From NCBI GenBank assembly GCA_023391695.1, contig JAEWAK010000027.1, positions 62,001 to 126,000 on the forward strand: 64,000 bases of DNA. Reading direction: 5' to 3'. This document shows, one piece after another, positions 60,153-64,000 of the stretch. The notes beneath the pieces were generated by a model, which saw nothing but the letters and a program-made list of their open reading frames with translations, searched no databases and was not told the DNA's origin. Both the position numbers and the translations under genes were made by a program. Origin of the DNA: Bacillota bacterium. Its GTDB lineage: Bacteria; Bacillota; Clostridia; Lachnospirales; Lachnospiraceae. The first letter of the stretch is position 1. Each line of letters begins with the position of its first letter.

Positions 60153-61112
60153 ATGGAGAGTAAACCACTTGTCAGTATAATCGTGCCGATTTATAAGGCA
60201 GAAAATTATTTATCCCGTTGTATTGAGAGCATTCGGAATCAAAGTTATTCCAAGATGGAAATTATTCTGGTTGATGACGGTTCGCCTGATAAATGCCCTG
60301 AAATCTGCGATAATTTTGCCCTTATGGATCCGAGGATAAAAGTAATCCACAAAGAAAACGGAGGAATTTCATCTGCCAGGAATGCCGGTCTTGATATCGT
60401 GGTAGGAAATTATGTAACTTTTATTGAAAGTGATGACTTTATCTACAAGGATTTCATAAAAACTCTTATGTTCCTCTGCCTGAAATTCAACTCCGAAATT
60501 GCTGCCTGCAGCGTCTATACAGGGAAAGGCAATCAGTTTAAGGATGTCCCTAAAAATGGCAAAATCTTTGTTTATAAAAAATCAGATGCTTTTATGAGCA
60601 GAAAAATCAAGTCCGGAATAATCGGAAAATTGTACAAAACTACTCTTTTTATAAACGAAAGGTTTCCGGTCGGTGACCACTTAAATTCTGAAACTGAGGC
60701 AGTGGTTTACAAACTTATTTATAAATCCAATCAGATTGTTATTACTGATAAAAAACTGTACTACTATTATCAGAACCCTGAAAGAACAGCCAGGAATAAG
60801 TATGATTATAAATCGACTGATATTGTAGATGTTTTAAAAGACAGAATAAAGTTTTTTGAAAACAGGGAAATTTATCTTAAAGAATTATCCTGGGAACACT
60901 ACAGCAAAAGCCTGATGCTTTTTTATGCCCAATGTAAAAAGGACAAAAAAAATCAAAATAACAAGAAAGAAATTTTAAATCTTTATAAAAATGCATATAA
61001 GAAAGTTATGGGGAATGAAATCACACCAATTTCTTATAAAATAATGTTTACCGCATTTAATATTGCTCCATCTAAGTGTGCATTTGCTATTAATAAACTG
61101 CATTTAAGATAA
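60153..61112 (+). CDS. Family 2 glycosyltransferase (GT-A)
   Basis: 319 residues. The GT2 signatures are VSIIVPIYKAENYLSRCIES, LVDDGSPDKCPEICD (D41, D42) and the metal-binding ESDD (residues 92-95). The C-terminal third is basic and lacks membrane segments. It transfers a sugar from a nucleotide donor to a surface glycan, lipid or protein; the acceptor is unknown. GGAGG precedes the ATG. Confidence 0.92.
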   Translation: MESKPLVSIIVPIYKAENYLSRCIESIRNQSYSKMEIILVDDGSPDKCPEICDNFALMDPRIKVIHKENGGISSARNAGLDIVVGNYVTFIESDDFIYKDFIKTLMFLCLKFNSEIAACSVYTGKGNQFKDVPKNGKIFVYKKSDAFMSRKIKSGIIGKLYKTTLFINERFPVGDHLNSETEAVVYKLIYKSNQIVITDKKLYYYYQNPERTARNKYDYKSTDIVDVLKDRIKFFENREIYLKELSWEHYSKSLMLFYAQCKKDKKNQNNKKEILNLYKNAYKKVMGNEITPISYKIMFTAFNIAPSKCAFAINKLHLR

Positions 61113-61315
61113 CTTAAAAGCCCCCTGCTGCCAATATCTGTCCGGTGTCCAAAATTCCGGATAACCGGTGCTGTTACAGATGTTTCCGCTACACATAATC
61201 CCGTGGTACCAGCGGAAAACCTGCAGTCATAAATACCTCCAATACCGGTGGTACAGGCTCCTGCTGATTGGTATAGAGTCAAAGCGTGATAAGTTAAAAT
61301 TCTGATGGGAGATTT
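61113..61315. other. Structured intergenic segment before the epimerase gene
   Basis: GC-richer than its surroundings. GTTTCCGCT (about 61178) pairs with AGCGGAAAAC (about 61213), and several ACCGGT/CCGG strings repeat. An 82-codon frame on the minus strand covers it but has no ribosome site and enters the GT2 gene; I do not call it a gene. Confidence 0.3.
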
Positions 61316-62452
61316 ATGAATAAATTAAAATTAATGACCATAATCGGGACCAGACCGGAAGTTATCCGGCTTTCTGAAATAATCAAGAAATGTGACAGCT
61401 ATTTTTACCATATTCTTGTTCATACGGGGCAAAATTTGGACTATACACTGAACCAGGTCTATTTTGAAGATCTGGACTTTAGGGAACCGGACATTTATTT
61501 GGATGCAGTGGGTGATAATGCGGGCGATACCATCGGTAATATCATATCCAAAAGCTATCATATATTGGATTTGCATAAACCCGATGCACTGCTGATTTTA
61601 GGGGATACCAATGCAGCACTTTCCGTAATTGCCGCGAAGCGCCTTAAAATTCCCGTTTTTCATATGGAAGCTGGGAACCGCTGTTTTGATGAGAATTTAC
61701 CGGAAGAGGTTAACCGCAGGATTGTGGACCATACCGCAGATATTAATTTATGCTGCACTGAACAGGCAAGGCTTTATTTATATGCGGAAGGTACGGCAAA
61801 GGAAAGAACCTGTGTAACTGGTTCACCCATGGCTGAGGTACTTACTGCCAATATGGATAAAATCAAGAATAGTAAAGTCCTGGAAAAACTCGGATTAAAT
61901 AAAAGCAAATATATCCTGTTATCTGCCCACAGGGAGGAAAATATCGAAAACGAACATAATTTTTTCATACTAATGAATGCAGTAAATGACCTGGCCGACA
62001 GGTATGACATACCGGTAGTTTATTCCACTCATCCCCGGTCTGGCCAAATCATAGAAGACAGAGACTTCCGGTTTCATCCAGGCGTCCGTTCCATAAAGCC
62101 GTTAGGGTTTTCCGATTACATTAATCTGCAGATAAATGCTTATTGCGTCGTATCCGACAGTGGAACCTTACCAGAAGAAGCATCCTATTTTCGATCCTTT
62201 CCTGCAGTATGCATAAGGACTTCAACCGAAAGGCCGGAAGCTCTTGAAACTGGGAATATCATTATTAGTCCCATAACTGCCCAACAGGTACTTCCGGCCG
62301 TGGATCTGGCCGTCCGTATGCAGGAAAGAAAGGATACCGGAAGCAGTGCGGCAGATTACAGGGACGAAAACGTCAGTATGAAGGTCGTAAAAATCATTCA
62401 AAGTTATACGGGTATTATTAACCATACGGTGTGGCGGAAGAGTCAGCTTTAA
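61316..62452 (+). CDS. Non-hydrolysing UDP-sugar 2-epimerase (WecB superfamily, CapG/WbjD-like)
   Basis: 378 residues. GTRPEVIRLSEII at the start, LVHTGQNLDY, LGDTNAALS, HMEAGNRCFDENLPEEVNRRIVDH and the C-terminal VSDSGTLPEEA motif. The HMEAGNRCFD...PEEVNRRIVDH wording is nearer the CapG/WbjD/FnlC branch (UDP-2-acetamido-2,6-dideoxy-L-talose 2-epimerase, L-FucNAc pathway) than classic WecB, which has HVEAGLRT. The partner dehydratase/reductase genes of that pathway are not in this window. GGGAG precedes the ATG. Confidence 0.9.
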   Translation: MNKLKLMTIIGTRPEVIRLSEIIKKCDSYFYHILVHTGQNLDYTLNQVYFEDLDFREPDIYLDAVGDNAGDTIGNIISKSYHILDLHKPDALLILGDTNAALSVIAAKRLKIPVFHMEAGNRCFDENLPEEVNRRIVDHTADINLCCTEQARLYLYAEGTAKERTCVTGSPMAEVLTANMDKIKNSKVLEKLGLNKSKYILLSAHREENIENEHNFFILMNAVNDLADRYDIPVVYSTHPRSGQIIEDRDFRFHPGVRSIKPLGFSDYINLQINAYCVVSDSGTLPEEASYFRSFPAVCIRTSTERPEALETGNIIISPITAQQVLPAVDLAVRMQERKDTGSSAADYRDENVSMKVVKIIQSYTGIINHTVWRKSQL

Positions 62453-62508
62453 TCGAAATCCGAAGAAGCCAGCAGTTGATTCCGCAGTAGTTCCGGTTTA
62501 CCAAAATA

Positions 62509-62556
62509 AAAATGAACTGACGGATATAAGAGTTTACTATCAATCAGTTCATTTTT
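62509..62556. terminator. Bidirectional terminator between epimerase and intracellular protease genes
   Basis: AAAATGAACTGA pairs with TCAGTTCATTTT, followed by TTATTTT on the plus strand and preceded by an A-run for the minus strand. Confidence 0.85.
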
Positions 62557-62648
62557 ATTTTATACACTAAAATCTATATTTCCAGAAAGGATGGCTATAT
62601 TCTATGAGTTCCGCCGATTTTCACCATTATTCTTTTGTTTATTTAAAA

Positions 62649-63605
62649 TTAAGTTTTTGATAAATCCAGCAATCCGTTGCCTTCGTTTCTCTTATTCAAT
62701 CCAAGTGTCGTAGTACGTTTAATCAGCTGGGCATAAAGTTCGGCTTCCGTCAGTGTTCTGCCAAATTCCGCTTCACACATATTGATGATTAACGCCATGG
62801 CACCTGAAACATGTGGTGTTGCCATTGAAGTACCGCTTAATTTAGCATATTTGCCCTCTAGATAAGTTGAAATTATCTCATTTCCCGGGGCAACCAGGTC
62901 TACATTATTATTGGAGTTGCTGTATTTGGTCAGCTTTTTATTGAAATCAACCGCACCTACAGATATTGCCTCATTATAAGCGGCCGGATAATTTAATTCA
63001 TCGGTTTTATAACTGCCGTCTCCGTTATTACCGGAAGCACAGATAACAAGTATATTATTATTAACAGCTTTTAATACCGCATCATGCAATTTCGGTACAT
63101 CAGTAGTTCCTCCCAGGGACATGGAAATGATTCTTACTTTTTCCCCTTTCGGTCCGCGCCATTTAATTGCGTAATTAATGGCATCTATAATACTTTGATA
63201 ATTACCTCCGCCTGCCTTGCCCAGTACTTTTAATACCAGGAGCCGTGCCATCGGAGCAGCCCCCAGTACTCCGGTATTATTTTCGGAAGCTGCTATGGTA
63301 CCGGCAACATGTGTCCCATGTCCGTTATTATCGGAAAAATTATCCACATCCCCATCATAATCTTTGGTAAAATTCCTTCCGCCGATGATTCTGTCCTTTA
63401 AATCCGGGTGGTCCATCTGGCAGCCGGTATCAATAACTGCAATCACAACCCCTTCGCCCTTATGGCTTTTATCCCAGACTTCAGGAGCCTGTATCATTTC
63501 TATTCCCTTCGGTATTTCATTGATATCTTCAATAATTTCTTTTACCCTGAAAGGTATCAGCCTGATCCTTTTTTTCTGTAAAAAAATATCTGATAATTTA
63601 CGCAT
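62649..63605 (-). CDS. isp: Intracellular subtilisin-like serine protease (S8, ISP type)
   Basis: 318 residues from ATG 63605 (MRKLSDIFLQKKRIRLIPF), preceded by AAGGAA; the longer start at 63680 lacks a site. Catalytic triad D59 (VIDTGCQMDHPDLK), H96 (NGHGTHVAGT) and S260 (SGTSMATPHVSGA). There is no signal peptide. The short N-terminus with the RLIPF motif matches the inhibitory LIPY propeptide of Bacillus ISP, which is cleaved on activation. It degrades cytoplasmic proteins at the end of growth. It is a single-gene transcript convergent with the epimerase gene. Confidence 0.95.
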   Translation of the reverse strand: MRKLSDIFLQKKRIRLIPFRVKEIIEDINEIPKGIEMIQAPEVWDKSHKGEGVVIAVIDTGCQMDHPDLKDRIIGGRNFTKDYDGDVDNFSDNNGHGTHVAGTIAASENNTGVLGAAPMARLLVLKVLGKAGGGNYQSIIDAINYAIKWRGPKGEKVRIISMSLGGTTDVPKLHDAVLKAVNNNILVICASGNNGDGSYKTDELNYPAAYNEAISVGAVDFNKKLTKYSNSNNNVDLVAPGNEIISTYLEGKYAKLSGTSMATPHVSGAMALIINMCEAEFGRTLTEAELYAQLIKRTTTLGLNKRNEGNGLLDLSKT

Positions 63606-63920
63606 TGATATATTCCTTTCCGAATTATTTCTACAACCGGCTATGATTCCTGTTGCTCCCACCCGCCCTTTGAGAGTCATAAAGAAGGGGAGTCAAACAT
63701 TTTCAAACTCCTTACTCAAACCTCTTATTTGTATAAAATAATTCTTTCTATGAATAAAGCGAAAAATAAAACACATTTTTCACCGCTGATTTTTAGCAGT
63801 ACCCAGAAATGCTTTCCGGATATGCTATGGGAGCAATTACAATAAAGTGATATCAAATCACTTACTATATTATATTAACAGCTGTCGAAAAATGTTTCAT
63901 TTTATCGCAATTGATTTTAA
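63606..63920. other. Intergenic region upstream of the ISP protease
   Basis: AT-rich, no gene. A small hairpin AAGTGAT/ATCACTT lies at about 63846-63864. The promoter of the protease should read leftward from here. Confidence 0.4.
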
Positions 63921-64000
63921 TAACAAGAAAGAACTGTTGCAAACAAGAAAGAACTGTTGCAAAATTCAAGACATACCTTACTTGTGTGAGAGAATATGAT
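63921..64000 (+). repeat. Left end of a GCTGTTG-type inverted-repeat element, with tandem 20-bp duplication
   Basis: ACAAGAAAGAACTGTTGCAA occurs twice in tandem (63922-63941, 63942-63961) and leads into CTGTTGCAAAATTCAAGACA, similar to the element at 1851. The element runs out of the window. The duplicated junction suggests slippage or a nested insertion at an IS/MITE end. Confidence 0.5.

Noticed and set aside
61034..61282. 82-codon minus-strand frame before the epimerase gene
   Set aside because: It overlaps the GT2 gene and has no start signal; repeats and hairpins explain the composition.
1..64000. tRNA, rRNA, CRISPR array or intact insertion sequence
   Set aside because: Scanned for GGTTCGAATCC-like T-arms, regularly spaced repeats and transposase motifs; none found.

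Overview
The window comes from a moderately AT-rich, strictly anaerobic, Gram-positive Clostridia genome. The best fit is a plant-polysaccharide-degrading member of the Lachnospiraceae, of the Lachnoclostridium phytofermentans or Anaerocolumna type. The pointers are secreted CBM3-bearing glycoside hydrolases, YesMN-type two-component regulation, an ECF folate transporter under a THF riboswitch, the rplU-prp-rpmA-obgE order with an L27 that needs Prp cleavage, a lexA/yneA SOS pair, and TIGR03960/TIGR03936 radical-SAM partners next to RNase G. I see no rRNA, tRNA, CRISPR array or complete insertion sequence.

Region 1 (1-22.9 kb) is a polysaccharide-utilisation region. It holds a GH31 alpha-glycosidase cut by the window edge, a GH10 xylanase (CBM22, CBM3), a GH26 mannanase (CBM35-like, CBM3), a PL11 rhamnogalacturonan lyase, a large GH9 cellulase (CBM3c, two Ig-like modules, CBM3), an AraC-type response regulator with its sensor kinase, a uroporphyrinogen-decarboxylase-fold protein, a sugar ABC importer and an intracellular GH95 fucosidase/galactosidase. 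The secreted enzymes would open the plant wall, the importer would take up oligosaccharides, and GH95 and GH31 would trim them. Two promoters beside the two-component genes share one architecture and are the likely targets of the regulator.

Region 2 (23-36 kb) has two multidomain c-di-GMP proteins (intact EAL, degenerate GGDEF), a SWIM-SNF2 helicase, a DUF362 protein and cupin downstream of a MerR-type promoter, and an unknown zinc-ribbon membrane protein. Region 3 (35.5-57 kb) is mostly housekeeping: tyrS, folT, the radical-SAM pair, RNase G, YbaK, a vWA lipoprotein, an alanyl-tRNA editing protein, two BioB paralogues around an FAD oxidoreductase with bioY, the rplU to rsfS cluster, and lexA/yneA. 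Region 4 (57-64 kb) has two coupled flavodoxin-like genes, a decayed small gene, a short glycan cluster (PIG-L deacetylase, GT2, UDP-sugar 2-epimerase) and an intracellular subtilisin.

The most unusual content lies outside the genes. Two families of short double-hairpin elements sit directly in front of genes and end in ATGGGnGT; one pair shows a compensatory base-pair change. The GH9 leader carries two minimal start-stop ORFs behind good Shine-Dalgarno sequences. The two BioB proteins lack the cysteine that aligns with E. coli BioB C97 and share two extra cysteines. Short inverted-repeat elements with GCTGTTG ends occur near both window edges and at 23 kb.
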